Below are positions 7,855 to 17,054 of a DNA stretch of 64,000 bases, in pieces. The notes under the pieces were generated by a model. The model was not told where the DNA came from, ran no database searches, and saw only the letters and a program-made list of their open reading frames with translations. Within the stretch, counting starts at the first letter, position 1; each line of letters opens with the position of its first letter. Both the position numbers and the translations under genes were made by a program. The DNA is from Turneriella sp942492915 (GTDB taxonomy: Bacteria; Spirochaetota; Leptospiria; Turneriellales; Turneriellaceae). The stretch spans positions 2,170,001 to 2,234,000 of the forward strand of contig OW818662.1 in the NCBI GenBank assembly GCA_942492915.1, in the 5' to 3' direction.

Positions 7855-8968
7855 CATCGGGCTTTGGCTGGTAGTCGACCTGAAATTCACTGACGGGTAA
7901 GCCTAGAAAATTCGAGAGTTTAGTTTTGTGGCTAAGAATATCTGCAGGCACCGGGGCAAGCTCGATCACACCGATATTCTGGCAAAAATTCTTCGGCCCT
8001 TCTTCAGCCTGGTCGAAACCAGTTTTGTCGCTCGTGCGCATCACGGGCGTAATGCCGACGGCACCGGTGTTATCAAAAACAAGAAACCGTGCGTCGGCCG
8101 CTTTGTGCACATTAACTTTGAATGCAGATTCACCGTTTACATGGCGCGAAAACGCCCCCTTATAGCTGATGCCTACCGAATACACAGCAAAGGCTGAAAC
8201 TGGTTTGCCGTCTTTGCGTTTCACCGAACCCTTCACACAGGTTGCTTCAGGCAGCGGCTTGTCGAAATTGTACCAGGTGTTCAGAGCGTCGATTTGATAA
8301 ACACGCGTGCCGACGCGAAATCCGCCTTCGTTGTTGAAGGATTGATTATGGCCATGCAGCTTCCACTGCTTGTCTTTATTGTGCCGATAGACCCAAAATT
8401 CGTCGCCGGGCTGTATGTTCGGAAACTCCACCCTGATCTTCTTGCCGGCTGCAAGCTGCACACGCTGCCCCGTGACGGTTTCGGCATCGACCTTGAACAT
8501 ACCCGCCGACTGGAAGAACTCGAGCTTGCCCAGATCATTCATATACGTCAGGTCAACACCGGCGCCGACAAAATCAAGCGGATCGATAACTTCAGTAATT
8601 CTGAGCCGGACCCGTTTAGCGACGAGGCGACCGCGCTCATCGGCAAATGCATTCACCGGAAGCACGAGCATCGTGCCGCGGCCCGCGGTCACGCGACTTT
8701 CAAGCGCCGGTTCGACTTCAATGAGGCTGCGCTCTGGTTGCAGGCTAGCGCGCAATTGCAGTAATACCCTGCCCTTATACCCGGGCAGCAGTGCGGTTTT
8801 TCCATCCGGCAAATAATGGTAATGTTCCTTTTCTTCCCACTCTGATGCTTGCCCTGGCAATGCCTCCGAAACTTGAACGTCAGGCCGCACCCGGCCGCTG
8901 TCGATCGCCGTCGCAATTTGAGCAAGCGTCAAGCCTGTAATCACAAAAACCCAGCGTAAGCCTTGCAT
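7844..8968 (-). CDS. Secreted surface protein with Bacteroidetes-like carboxypeptidase-regulatory features
   Basis: A 374-residue protein starting MQGLRWVFVITGLTLAQIAT, a signal peptide. The region LVLPVNAFADERGRLV, LRITEVIDPLDFVGAGVDL and LEFFQSAGMFKVDAETVTG matches a widespread extracellular beta-rich module in which a conserved ANAF-type motif is followed by ESAGMF. A second part (TCVKGSVKRKDGKPVSAFAV) resembles a carboxypeptidase regulatory-like beta-sandwich. Probably cell-surface or periplasmic, structural or binding role; no catalytic residues seen. Family assignment is by remembered motifs only. Confidence 0.7.
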   Translation of the reverse strand: MQGLRWVFVITGLTLAQIATAIDSGRVRPDVQVSEALPGQASEWEEKEHYHYLPDGKTALLPGYKGRVLLQLRASLQPERSLIEVEPALESRVTAGRGTMLVLPVNAFADERGRLVAKRVRLRITEVIDPLDFVGAGVDLTYMNDLGKLEFFQSAGMFKVDAETVTGQRVQLAAGKKIRVEFPNIQPGDEFWVYRHNKDKQWKLHGHNQSFNNEGGFRVGTRVYQIDALNTWYNFDKPLPEATCVKGSVKRKDGKPVSAFAVYSVGISYKGAFSRHVNGESAFKVNVHKAADARFLVFDNTGAVGITPVMRTSDKTGFDQAEEGPKNFCQNIGVIELAPVPADILSHKTKLSNFLGLPVSEFQVDYQPKPDAKK

Positions 8969-9092
8969 GACCGTAGAGGCAATTCTTCGCGCGATGCGTC
9001 AAGTTAAACTGTGCGCCGTTCAAGGCAAGCGGTTAGGTGCAGCTTTCTGCGGTCGGTTAAAAACGTGATAAAGCCCTTTACATAGTGCCGCA

Positions 9093-10793
9093 ATGGTCTT
9101 GCTCTGGTCAGCAATGCCTGCCGCTGCCGAGAAAGCGAAAGCCCTGAGTCATTTGAGTCGCGAGCAGCTGCTCGCGATACTGGAAAATCTACCTTACGCT
9201 ACGGGTATTTTCGACAGCGAGTTTCGCTATACATATTACAACCCGGCCGGCGAACGCATGAGCGGTATTCCGCTGGCACAGGCTTTGGGTAAAACCCCGG
9301 CCGAAATTTTACCACCCGCTATACTCGACCGCATGCAACCCTTGCTCGAAGAGGTGCGCAGAACCTGCCAGACGGTCGAGGCGGTTCTCGATTTCGATTT
9401 CGGGCACGGCACGATCTATCTGCAGCTTGCGTATGTGCCTATCTTGAGCGAGCAGGGTATTTTTGACGGAATACTTGGCATCACCGAAGATGTCACGCGC
9501 GAGAAACTTTACGAACACCGGCTCGTTAATCAGGCAAACCATGATGCGCTCACGGGACTTGCGAACCGCTACTACCTCAAAGATCTCGTAGCCCGGCAAA
9601 TTGCTGATGCGCACCTTCTGGATAATAAGTTCGCTTTCTTTTTTCTAGACCTCGACAATTTCAAAAATATAAACGATTTCTACGGCCACGCTTTTGGCGA
9701 TGCGCTACTCAGCGAACTCGCAAAACGGCTGACTTCTTTCACCCAAATTGATCTGATCGCGCGCATCGGGGGCGATGAATTTGCGATTATACAACCTGAT
9801 ATAAAAACCAGCCACTGCGCAGAAGATTTCTCTTCGCGGCTGCATAAATTTCTCGCACAGCCCTTCATCATCAATGAACAAGAGATAACCGTTTCAACGA
9901 GCATCGGCGTAGCGTTTTTTCCCGAACATGGGGACAACATAGACCAACTTCTCAAGAGTTCTGACGTCGCGCTGTACAAGGCCAAGACGAAAGGTAAGGG
10001 ACAAACCCGCATTTTCAATGAAGAGCTCAGCGCCAGTACTGATCGCCGCTTAAGTCTCGAACACGAGCTCAAAAACGCACTGGGCCGCGGCGAACTGAGC
10101 CTCGCGTACCAACCGATCGCTGACCTGGCCGGTAACCGCGTCATCGGCGCTGAAGCGCTGTTACGCTGGAAACATCCCCATATGGGCCAGGTGGGGCCAG
10201 ACGAGTTTATTCCGATCGCTGAAAGCGGCGGCATGCTGCCTAAGATTGCGGATTTTGTGCTCGAAACAGCTCTGCAAACCCTGAGGCAAATTTCCGGCGG
10301 TAACGACCAATTTTACATGTCGGTCAATTTGTCACCGGTGCAGTTTCAAAATCGCAATCTCGTAAAATCGCTCGCGTCGACAATCAAGGCCGCAGGCGCG
10401 CACCCGGGAATGCTACAGCTCGAGATTACCGAATCCGTTTTTCTCGACAGCGCGCTCGAGACGGTCTATATACTCGACGGGCTGCACGATCTCGGTGTTC
10501 GTCTTGCCCTGGATGATTTTGGTACTGGATATTCATCGCTCAACTACCTGACGCGATTTCCGTTTCATTGCCTCAAGATTGATAAATCATTCATTCAGGG
10601 AATCGTCAACTCACGCCGCGAATATGAGATCGCACGCGCAATTATACAGATGGCACGGGCGCTCGAACTCGACGTTGTCGCCGAAGGCATTGAAGCGGCC
10701 GCAGAGCGTGATATTCTGAAAGAGTTGGGCTGCAAAAGCTACCAGGGCTACATACTCTCGAAGCCAGTACCTCTGGCGGAGTGGCGCTGGTAA
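9093..10793 (+). CDS. PAS-GGDEF-EAL cyclic-di-GMP signalling protein
   Basis: A 566-residue protein with a PAS domain (about residues 25-140: LPYATGIFDSEFRYTYYNPAG), a GGDEF domain with intact active site RIGGDEF near residue 226, and an EAL domain with EALLRW, LEITESVF, DDFGTGYSS, KIDKSFI and VAEGIE, all consistent with phosphodiesterase activity. It could make and/or degrade cyclic-di-GMP; the balance cannot be told from sequence. The PAS domain suggests a cytoplasmic sensor. ATG at 9114 is a plausible alternative start. Its TAA overlaps the ATG of the next gene (TAATG), indicating translational coupling with an NAD-dependent epimerase, an unusual partner. Confidence 0.93.
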   Translation: MVLLWSAMPAAAEKAKALSHLSREQLLAILENLPYATGIFDSEFRYTYYNPAGERMSGIPLAQALGKTPAEILPPAILDRMQPLLEEVRRTCQTVEAVLDFDFGHGTIYLQLAYVPILSEQGIFDGILGITEDVTREKLYEHRLVNQANHDALTGLANRYYLKDLVARQIADAHLLDNKFAFFFLDLDNFKNINDFYGHAFGDALLSELAKRLTSFTQIDLIARIGGDEFAIIQPDIKTSHCAEDFSSRLHKFLAQPFIINEQEITVSTSIGVAFFPEHGDNIDQLLKSSDVALYKAKTKGKGQTRIFNEELSASTDRRLSLEHELKNALGRGELSLAYQPIADLAGNRVIGAEALLRWKHPHMGQVGPDEFIPIAESGGMLPKIADFVLETALQTLRQISGGNDQFYMSVNLSPVQFQNRNLVKSLASTIKAAGAHPGMLQLEITESVFLDSALETVYILDGLHDLGVRLALDDFGTGYSSLNYLTRFPFHCLKIDKSFIQGIVNSRREYEIARAIIQMARALELDVVAEGIEAAAERDILKELGCKSYQGYILSKPVPLAEWRW

Positions 10794-11752
10794 TGAAATG
10801 CCTCGTCACCGGTGGCACCGGTTATCTTGGCCGGGCGCTGGCCGAACGCCTTCAAAACGACGGCCATCGGGTGCGCATTCTTGACGTGCGCAAAGGCGAT
10901 TTGTTCTGTGAATATTTCGCGGGAGACATACTCGTCGACGGGGACGTAGAAAAAGCGATGAAAGGAGTCGATGCCGTTTTTCATGTCGCGGCGGTCGTAG
11001 GTTTCTGGAAAGGCAAACGGGAATGGCAGCGCCTCGTGAATGTCGAAGGCACGCGCAACGTGATGCAGGCAGCGCTGCGATTGCAAATACCCAAAATTGT
11101 CTACACCAGCACCATCAATACTCTGGGCTATGCGGCGACCGATCGCGATGTCTGCGATGAGACCGCGCCGTATAATTGGGGGCCGCTCGACGTCGGCTAC
11201 ATGGAGACCAAATACGAAGCAGAACGGCTGGTCATCGAAATGGCGAAGAACGCGGGTTTACCCGCAACGATTGTGAACCCGGGTACAATTTTTGGCGGGT
11301 CGACCGGGGGCGGCCTCAACGCAAACCGCTACATTGAACTGATACGCGCACGCCAAATGCCAGCGTACCCGACAGGCGGCACGAACTGTGTCGCACTTGA
11401 AGATGTCGTCGAAGGGCATATCATGGCCTACCGCAAGGGCCGACACGGCGAACGTTACGTGCTCGGCGCGGAGAACCTGACCTACCGGTCGCTCTTTGAA
11501 TTCATCGCCTCTGAATTGGGAGTACCCGCACCCGCAATACCGTTAGTCGAAGGTGTAACCTCAGTCGTAGCCGGCATCGCAGAAAAAGGATTCAGTGTCT
11601 TTGGCAAAGAACCGCCATTCACCGCTGAAATGGTGCGCGCTTCGAGCCGTTTTTCATTCTACCGCAATGACAAAGCGCGCCGTGAATTCGGTATGGTGTT
11701 CAAAGAATTTCTGCCCTACCTGCAGAGACTTATTTTGCAGAAATACCGTTAA
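10793..11752 (+). CDS. NAD-dependent epimerase/dehydratase (extended SDR, dihydroflavonol-reductase-like)
   Basis: A 319-residue extended short-chain dehydrogenase. It starts MKCLVTGGTGYLGRALAERL (TGxxGxxG nucleotide motif), has FHVAAVVGFWKGKRE, the catalytic Ser/Thr region YTSTINTLGYAA, and YMETK as YxxxK. PATIVNPGTIFGG is the usual C-terminal substrate-pocket start. Relatives reduce flavonoid, steroid or hopanoid-related ketones or act in sugar or sterol metabolism; the substrate is unknown. The start codon overlaps the upstream stop by one base. Downstream genes for a membrane protein and a fatty-acid-hydroxylase-family protein hint at a lipid role. Confidence 0.88.
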   Translation: MKCLVTGGTGYLGRALAERLQNDGHRVRILDVRKGDLFCEYFAGDILVDGDVEKAMKGVDAVFHVAAVVGFWKGKREWQRLVNVEGTRNVMQAALRLQIPKIVYTSTINTLGYAATDRDVCDETAPYNWGPLDVGYMETKYEAERLVIEMAKNAGLPATIVNPGTIFGGSTGGGLNANRYIELIRARQMPAYPTGGTNCVALEDVVEGHIMAYRKGRHGERYVLGAENLTYRSLFEFIASELGVPAPAIPLVEGVTSVVAGIAEKGFSVFGKEPPFTAEMVRASSRFSFYRNDKARREFGMVFKEFLPYLQRLILQKYR

Positions 11753-11765
11753 TCGGACTGGTAAG

Positions 11766-12641
11766 GTGAAAGTGTACACAGTCTCCTTTTTGAAAAGAAT
11801 TAGATTCTACAGCGAAGTGCTGAGTATAGACATCTGCATCGGCGTTTTGGGCGCCGGCGCGCTGGCGCAATCTGTGTTTGAGAGTCGCATGAAGGCGGCC
11901 TGGTGGTTTCTGCTGCCGATCAGTGTCTGGGTTGTCTACACCGCCGATCATCTGCTCGACGCATTGAAAGTTGGCGCTGGTTCTGCCAACCACCGCCACC
12001 GCTTTCATCACAGGCATCGCAAAACTCTTACGACCTTGGCCGCAATTGCCGCCACAGGTTCGCTCGCTGTCGCCGTTATCTACCTGAGGGAGCTGGTCAT
12101 ATTGGGCGGCTTTCTTATCGGGTTACTGGCGCTGATGCACCTATTACTTGCCTACTGGGGCAAGGTACGCTTCGGTAAAGAACTGTCAGTAGGCGTCATC
12201 TACGTCTGCGGAGTCGTTTTCGCCCCCTATCTCAATCGTACCGTCGACATCGGCTGGTTCGAGGCGGTCTACCTTGCGGGTTTTCTGCTCGCAGCCTACC
12301 TAAACCTCTTCATGAATTCTGTAATTGAATATGCGATCGATCGCCGTGACCGCCAGATATTTTTGCTGACGACCGTCTCGCGCAATTCACTCAGCCGTCT
12401 GGTACTCTGGGCAGCAGCGGCGGGTGGAATTTTCTTTGCTGCAACCGGGTTGGTGCTGGCAATGTCTTCACCGTCCGCCCGGCAAGTGGCAATCTGCGGT
12501 GTCCTGGCGCTTTATTGTGCCGTACCCGGGATGGTGCTGCGCTTCGAAAATCGCCTCGCCGAAACAGGCACCTACCGTTTGTTTGCCGAATGGGTTTTTG
12601 CCGTCGGACTGCTCGTGCTGCTGCTACCTGACGATACTTAA
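11766..12641 (+). CDS. Polytopic membrane protein with His-rich loop
   Basis: Not firmly recognised. From a GTG at 11766 (GTG at 11772 is also possible, with AAGG just upstream) the protein has about seven to eight hydrophobic segments. After the second comes ADHLLDALKVG and then a loop with eight His and several Arg (residues NHRHRFHHRHRK). The layout is loosely like UbiA-type prenyltransferases, whose Asp-rich motif lies in the first cytoplasmic loop, but the second Asp motif is not clear. Inner-membrane location is confident; function is not. It is third in a same-strand run with the SDR and a fatty-acid-hydroxylase-family gene. Confidence 0.7.
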   Translation: MKVYTVSFLKRIRFYSEVLSIDICIGVLGAGALAQSVFESRMKAAWWFLLPISVWVVYTADHLLDALKVGAGSANHRHRFHHRHRKTLTTLAAIAATGSLAVAVIYLRELVILGGFLIGLLALMHLLLAYWGKVRFGKELSVGVIYVCGVVFAPYLNRTVDIGWFEAVYLAGFLLAAYLNLFMNSVIEYAIDRRDRQIFLLTTVSRNSLSRLVLWAAAAGGIFFAATGLVLAMSSPSARQVAICGVLALYCAVPGMVLRFENRLAETGTYRLFAEWVFAVGLLVLLLPDDT

Positions 12642-12675
12642 AATACGATCGTGAACCCTGAATAAGAGCGCCAAC

Positions 12676-13557
12676 ATGGAAAAACAGAAATTCCTCATCT
12701 ATGCTTTTCCGGTACTGCTCGGGCTGGCCCTGCTCGAAGCACTCATCTACCGGCGGCTTACGAACCGTAATTTCGCCTGGAAAGAGAGCGCCGCTTCGCT
12801 CGGCGTCGCCGTGGGCTATCGCATCAGCGTGGTGCTCTCGGCAATGGTCACGGGCGGCATCTTCGTCTGGTTTGAATCGATTCGTCCGTGGCGTTTTGCG
12901 ATGGATAAGTGGTACCACTGGGTCGCGCTCTTCTGGGGCCTCGAATTCTGTTATTACTGGTTTCACCGCGCGAGCCACGAGGTGCGCTGGTTCTGGGCAA
13001 CGCATGCTGTACACCATTCGCCCCAGCACCTCAACTTCTCAGCAGCGTACCGCCTCGGCTGGACAGGCCACATTACCGGCAGCTATTTCTTCTTTATACC
13101 CCTCATCGTGGTAGGGTTTGATGCGAAGATTGTCTTTATGATGCTGGGCATTAACCTGCTATACCAGTTCTGGCTGCACACCGAATTAATACCGAAACTG
13201 GGCTGGTTCGAATATTTCTTCAACACACCGTCGCACCACCGCGTGCACCACTCAACCAACCCGCAATATCTCGACTGCAATTATGGCGGTGTCGTGATCA
13301 TTTTCGACCGCATGTTCGGCACGTTTGTCGCCGAAGACGAAAAAGACCCATGTCGGTACGGCTTGATTACTCAAGTGAAGTCAAACAACCCATTCAAGAT
13401 TGCCTTTCACGAATGGATAAAGGTTCTGAAAGATTTGCGCCAGGCGCGAAGTCTCCGCGATATAGCAGGATTTCTGTTTGCAAGACCTGGCTGGCGACCC
13501 GACGGCAAGGGACTCACTACAAAAAATCTGAAGATGACAGAAACGGTGACGCCTTAG
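12676..13557 (+). CDS. Sterol desaturase / fatty acid hydroxylase family membrane protein
   Basis: A 293-residue integral membrane di-iron enzyme of the fatty acid hydroxylase superfamily. Histidine boxes are visible: HRASH at 97-101, HAVHH at 110-114, a mid-membrane HTE, and SHHRVHHSTNP near residues 195-205. Four or so hydrophobic stretches surround them. The family uses O2 to hydroxylate or desaturate lipid tails, sterols or ether lipids. It lies 34 bp after the polytopic membrane protein gene in the same direction. The stop codon lies in the loop of a hairpin shared with the convergent WG-repeat gene. Confidence 0.9.
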   Translation: MEKQKFLIYAFPVLLGLALLEALIYRRLTNRNFAWKESAASLGVAVGYRISVVLSAMVTGGIFVWFESIRPWRFAMDKWYHWVALFWGLEFCYYWFHRASHEVRWFWATHAVHHSPQHLNFSAAYRLGWTGHITGSYFFFIPLIVVGFDAKIVFMMLGINLLYQFWLHTELIPKLGWFEYFFNTPSHHRVHHSTNPQYLDCNYGGVVIIFDRMFGTFVAEDEKDPCRYGLITQVKSNNPFKIAFHEWIKVLKDLRQARSLRDIAGFLFARPGWRPDGKGLTTKNLKMTETVTP

Positions 13558-13569
13558 GCGTCACGGTTT
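13541..13569. terminator. Bidirectional hairpin containing both convergent stop codons
   Basis: Arms 13541-13553 and 13557-13569 pair with one mismatch; loop TTA. It contains the TAG of the rightward hydroxylase-family gene (13555-13557) and the TGA of the leftward WG-repeat gene (13561-13563). Both coding ends therefore form the two arms of one palindrome. Confidence 0.7.
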
Positions 13570-14016
13570 CCGGCCAAATATCTTTCCCTTTTTGTCGACT
13601 TCGCCCCATGAACCGGTTTTTTCGTCGATCATGCTGTGTTCGTCCATTTTGATTGTTTTGCAGCCATTGCAAAACCTCGCCCTGCCATTCTCAAACGGAA
13701 AGACAAAATCAAACTGCGCTTTGATCACCTTTTTGCCGGCTTCGTTGACAAAGCCCATTTTGCCGATCTCGACAAAGCGCAAAAGCCCTTCTTGCACATA
13801 ATCAGGGCCATTGTCGTAGATAAAGGGTTTGTAGAGCACTTTCTTCTTGCGATTGATGGCGACCCACCCATCTTGTGTGAGAATGTGTGCGACCCCCGAC
13901 TTGTTGAAGGCCACTTCTTGCCCCTGCGCAATATGAAATGCCGTGATATCTTCGGCCTGAATGAAGCGGGGGCTTAATGCCAATAAAGCGGCGCAGACCA
14001 AAATCTTGGTTTTCAT
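13561..14016 (-). CDS. Secreted WG-repeat protein
   Basis: A 151-residue protein with signal peptide MKTKILVCAALLALSPRFIQ. The mature part carries WG (KWG)-type beta repeats, seen in GWVAINRKKKVLYKPF, KMGFVNEAGKKVIKAQFDF and GEVDKKGKIFG. A CNGC pair may bind metal or form a disulfide. Such proteins are exported and their roles are mostly unknown. Two residues (MP) upstream are a less likely start. Confidence 0.75.
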   Translation of the reverse strand: MKTKILVCAALLALSPRFIQAEDITAFHIAQGQEVAFNKSGVAHILTQDGWVAINRKKKVLYKPFIYDNGPDYVQEGLLRFVEIGKMGFVNEAGKKVIKAQFDFVFPFENGRARFCNGCKTIKMDEHSMIDEKTGSWGEVDKKGKIFGRKP

Positions 14017-14148
14017 AGGCAAATATTTCCGGGGCTTGAGTCGCAGTCAATCATTTGCAATTCTTACCGCAACCAGCTGCCGTGCGCGGGCAGAAGATTG
14101 CAGGGGTAACGCGCTTGACATCGCAGGCAAACCGCCGGACACACGGCG

Positions 14149-14334
14149 ATGAATCAGAAACTGCTCTTTATTGTAGGGGGCCTCTTCAGCGCCGCCACGG
14201 TCGTAACATATCTGTTGCCCGAATTCACCAACGGGCGCGCGAGCGAAAACGAAATCCGCCCGTTTCTGTTTTCTTTTGGCATCGGCGCTTTGGTAACCCT
14301 CGTCAGCGCATTTGCGCGCAAAAAACCAGAATAA
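14149..14334 (+). CDS. Small two-helix membrane protein
   Basis: A 61-residue protein starting MNQKLLFIVGGLFSAATVV with two hydrophobic helices (about residues 4-22 and 40-55) separated by a polar loop and ending ARKKPE, giving a positive C-terminus. No family recognised. It lies 11 bp before the alcohol dehydrogenase gene on the same strand, and its frame is the only sensible one in that gap. Real gene likely, function unknown. Confidence 0.6.
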   Translation: MNQKLLFIVGGLFSAATVVTYLLPEFTNGRASENEIRPFLFSFGIGALVTLVSAFARKKPE

Positions 14335-14345
14335 CTATATTCTCT

Positions 14346-15485
14346 GTGGATTTTCAAACCACACGCCGTATCATCGCCGAACCTGGGGGCATAGCAAAAC
14401 TGGGTAGCCTCGCGCGTGAACTGGGCGTCAGACGCGCGCTGCTCGTGACCGACCGTGGCATTTTTGCATCCTCATTGCACACGCGCGCAACCGATGCACT
14501 GAAAATGGCCGATGTCGATTTTGTCGTCGAACACAATGTGGTCGCCGACCCGCCAGAAGGTATGGTGCTCGAAGCGGTGACGAAGGCGCGGGCGCTCAGA
14601 ATCGACGGCGTCATCGGTTTCGGCGGCGGCAGCTCAATGGATGTCGCGAAGGTCATCGCAACGCTCGTGCCGTTGCAACAAACGATCGATGAAATTTATG
14701 GCATCGGCAATGTGCGCGGCAACCGACTGCCGCTGATACAGGTACCGACGACGGCTGGCACGGGCTCTGAGGTGACGCAGATCGCGATTATCACAACGGG
14801 CGAAACGACCAAATCGGGAATCGTATCGCCTCAGCTGCTGCCCGATATTGCGCTCATCGATGCTGAGCTGACGCTCGGCCTGCCGCCGCACGTCACAGCA
14901 GCGACCGGCATCGATGCGATGGTACACGCGATCGAAGCCTACACGAGCCACCATAAGAAGAACCACTATTCAGATCTGCTCGCACGCGAGGCGCTGCGGC
15001 TCTTGTCGAAAAATCTGCTGGCCGCGGTTCACGATGGCAAGAACCTTGCGGCACGGCACGAGATGCTCTACGGTGCCATGCTCGCGGGCCAGGCGTTCGC
15101 CAACGCACCCGTTGCGGCGGTGCATGCGCTCGCGTACCCGCTTGGCGGGCATTACCATATTTCACACGGCCTTTCGAATGCGCTGATGCTGCCGCACGTA
15201 CTGCGCTTCAATCTGCCGTCTGCGCACAGCCTTTATGCCGAGCTATGTGGATGTCTACCGGCGGCTAACGGCGGCCCGGCATCGGCAGAGCGCTTCATCG
15301 ACACTCTCACGGGCCTCATAGCGCAGACACAAATACCGCGCACGCTGCAAGAGGCCAAAGTACCGCGTACCGACTTGCCGATGCTGGCAAAAGATGCGAT
15401 GCTGCAGCAGCGACTTCTGGTGAACAACCCGCGCGAAGTCACCGAAGCCGACGCGCTGCAACTTTATGAAGAAGCTTGGGGCTAA
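14346..15485 (+). CDS. Iron-containing alcohol dehydrogenase
   Basis: A 379-residue group III ADH, usual length, from GTG at 14346. It shows GVIGFGGGSSMDVAKVIA (NAD-binding Gly-rich motif), PTTAGTGSEVT, the metal Asp in PDIALIDAELT, and metal His residues in AVHALAYPLGGHYHISHG. The enzyme interconverts an alcohol and aldehyde with NAD(P) in the cytoplasm, usually with Fe2+; the substrate cannot be read from the sequence. The open frame extends upstream to 14055 but passes through the small membrane gene, so the internal GTG is preferred. Confidence 0.9.
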   Translation: MDFQTTRRIIAEPGGIAKLGSLARELGVRRALLVTDRGIFASSLHTRATDALKMADVDFVVEHNVVADPPEGMVLEAVTKARALRIDGVIGFGGGSSMDVAKVIATLVPLQQTIDEIYGIGNVRGNRLPLIQVPTTAGTGSEVTQIAIITTGETTKSGIVSPQLLPDIALIDAELTLGLPPHVTAATGIDAMVHAIEAYTSHHKKNHYSDLLAREALRLLSKNLLAAVHDGKNLAARHEMLYGAMLAGQAFANAPVAAVHALAYPLGGHYHISHGLSNALMLPHVLRFNLPSAHSLYAELCGCLPAANGGPASAERFIDTLTGLIAQTQIPRTLQEAKVPRTDLPMLAKDAMLQQRLLVNNPREVTEADALQLYEEAWG

Positions 15486-15491
15486 CGCCTG

Positions 15492-15926
15492 ATGAAGAGA
15501 AGGCCACTGCTTTCGCTACTCTGCGTTTTCACTGCGGTCGTTTGCGCATCGCTCTGCGCGAACGACCCAACTGCAATCGTTGAAGCTGCGTATCAACCTG
15601 ACTATGCAAAGGGTCTGCCTGAAAAACACCTCTGGCGTGAAGTGCGCGAAACATTTCTGAAAAATGAATATCCAAAGATTCTCGCACGCCACAACCTTAA
15701 GCTGAATTGCGGCAGCTGCACAACCGTCTATGCCGACTTCGAACTCAGAATTTCTCTCGCGGGCAAAGTTGAAATACGAAATATTGCTGTGGCAAAAGCG
15801 TGCGGCAGGCCAATGAACAAAAAACTCAAGGGGGATTTCTCACGTTACCTCGAACGCTACCCTTATAAGCCAGGTCTTTACGGCACGACGGTTTTACTTC
15901 GTCTGGGAACAGGGCTCAAGTGCTGA
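15492..15926 (+). CDS. Unknown small secreted protein with Cys pairs
   Basis: A 144-residue protein with signal peptide MKRRPLLSLLCVFTAVVCAS. The mature region contains LNCGSCTTVYADFELRISLAGKVE and later AKACGRPMNKKL, then YPYKPGLYGTTVLLRLGTGLKC. The closing YGTTVLLRLGTG is reminiscent of the last strands of a TonB C-terminal-like fold, but I would not assign it. Its end overlaps the next gene by 7 nt (GTGCTGA), so the two are probably co-translated envelope proteins. Confidence 0.65.
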   Translation: MKRRPLLSLLCVFTAVVCASLCANDPTAIVEAAYQPDYAKGLPEKHLWREVRETFLKNEYPKILARHNLKLNCGSCTTVYADFELRISLAGKVEIRNIAVAKACGRPMNKKLKGDFSRYLERYPYKPGLYGTTVLLRLGTGLKC

Positions 15927-16504
15927 AAGCCTTCACGAGAACAATAGCTCAACTCTGGCAGTTATGGGGCTTGGCATTAGTTCTGTCATGCAGTCCATTG
16001 TCCCTCTTTGCCGAAAAGAGTTATGGTCGTGAATCATTCGAAGTTGGCTTTGAAAGGTATCAGGTCGTCGCACCGACTGAAAACGCCAACTTCTCAGGGT
16101 TGGTGCTCAACTATTTTTTCGATAACAATGTCTATGTCGGCACAAACCAGATGTCACTTTACCTGCGCGGCGTATCTGATTACCGGCCCGATTTTCACTT
16201 AGGAATCTTGTTCCCTTTTACCGAACATATTTCAGCTGAAGCGGCACTCGGCGTAGACTTCTACACAGCTCTCATCATTGCGTTGGCCGTGATCGATGAA
16301 GACAACAGCATCGACTATAAATTTGCGACGAATTTCTATTCGCCTTACTTCACCTTCTCTGCCGGTCTGCGCTTCGAGTTCGATGCATTCGCGCTAAAAC
16401 TGATCACGCAGACACAGTTCGGGGGCTACCTGCAGAAAGAGACGAGCGCCTTTAATGCCTCGCTCTGGGCCGGTCTCGGCGCCGCGTATCGGTTTTCGTT
16501 TTAA
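15920..16504 (+). CDS. Predicted outer-membrane beta-barrel protein
   Basis: A 194-residue protein from a GTG start overlapping the preceding gene. It has a signal peptide (LWGLALVLSCSPLSLFA), then alternating hydrophobic and polar strands with aromatic residues (FEVGFERYQVV, YVGTNQMSLYLRG, FTFSAGLRFEF, ASLWAGLGAAYRFSF). The terminal Phe after YRFSF is the classic Bam recognition end of outer-membrane barrels. About eight strands are likely. Function unknown. Confidence 0.7.
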   Translation: MLKAFTRTIAQLWQLWGLALVLSCSPLSLFAEKSYGRESFEVGFERYQVVAPTENANFSGLVLNYFFDNNVYVGTNQMSLYLRGVSDYRPDFHLGILFPFTEHISAEAALGVDFYTALIIALAVIDEDNSIDYKFATNFYSPYFTFSAGLRFEFDAFALKLITQTQFGGYLQKETSAFNASLWAGLGAAYRFSF

Positions 16505-16507
16505 CAG

Positions 16508-16927
16508 TTACTTACGTTTCAAATCTTCTTCGGTTTTTCTGGGTGCGCTCAGCGCTTCTTCGTACCAGTCGGCGCGGCTATCCCAATGCACGTTTGCGTC
16601 GACCTTGCGCTCGTCAAAGTGCGTCAGCGACCCGGCGGGCACAACGCTCACCTTACCGTCGCGGCTGATATAGGGTACAGGTGACCCACAGGTTGTGCAG
16701 AAAGCCCGTGAAAATTGTTCGGCCTCGGGAAGATCAAAACGTTTAATTTTGTCTTCGCCCTGGGTAAAAACCACGTTCGCCGCGCGGGTGAAAATATTCG
16801 CAGCATGTTCGGTGCCCGTCGCGCGCCGGCAGCGCGAGCAGTGGCAGAAAAAGAACCGAATGAACGGCCCTTTGACATTGTATTTTACCGCACCGCAGAG
16901 ACAGGTGCCCTGATGTTCTTGTGACAT
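16508..16927 (-). CDS. GFA-family (glutathione-dependent formaldehyde-activating-like) zinc protein
   Basis: A 139-residue protein with the GFA zinc ligands: TCLCGAVKY, then FCHCSRCRRATG and FCTTCGSPVPY. Structural and catalytic Zn would be bound by these Cys. Relatives include glutathione-dependent formaldehyde-activating enzyme and CENP-V, but the biochemical activity of most bacterial members is untested. It faces the barrel gene convergently with only three bases between stops. Confidence 0.9.
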   Translation of the reverse strand: MSQEHQGTCLCGAVKYNVKGPFIRFFFCHCSRCRRATGTEHAANIFTRAANVVFTQGEDKIKRFDLPEAEQFSRAFCTTCGSPVPYISRDGKVSVVPAGSLTHFDERKVDANVHWDSRADWYEEALSAPRKTEEDLKRK

Positions 16928-17054
16928 GGCGCATGTCTGCAGAAATCGGGTTTGGTGTAAAGGGGATTAGAATGTTGCTGGCAGTGAAAGGCAATGCGAT
17001 TCAGATTTGCCGCCATGGCAGCCCACGACAAGCTGGCCTGCAGCGCAATTCACT

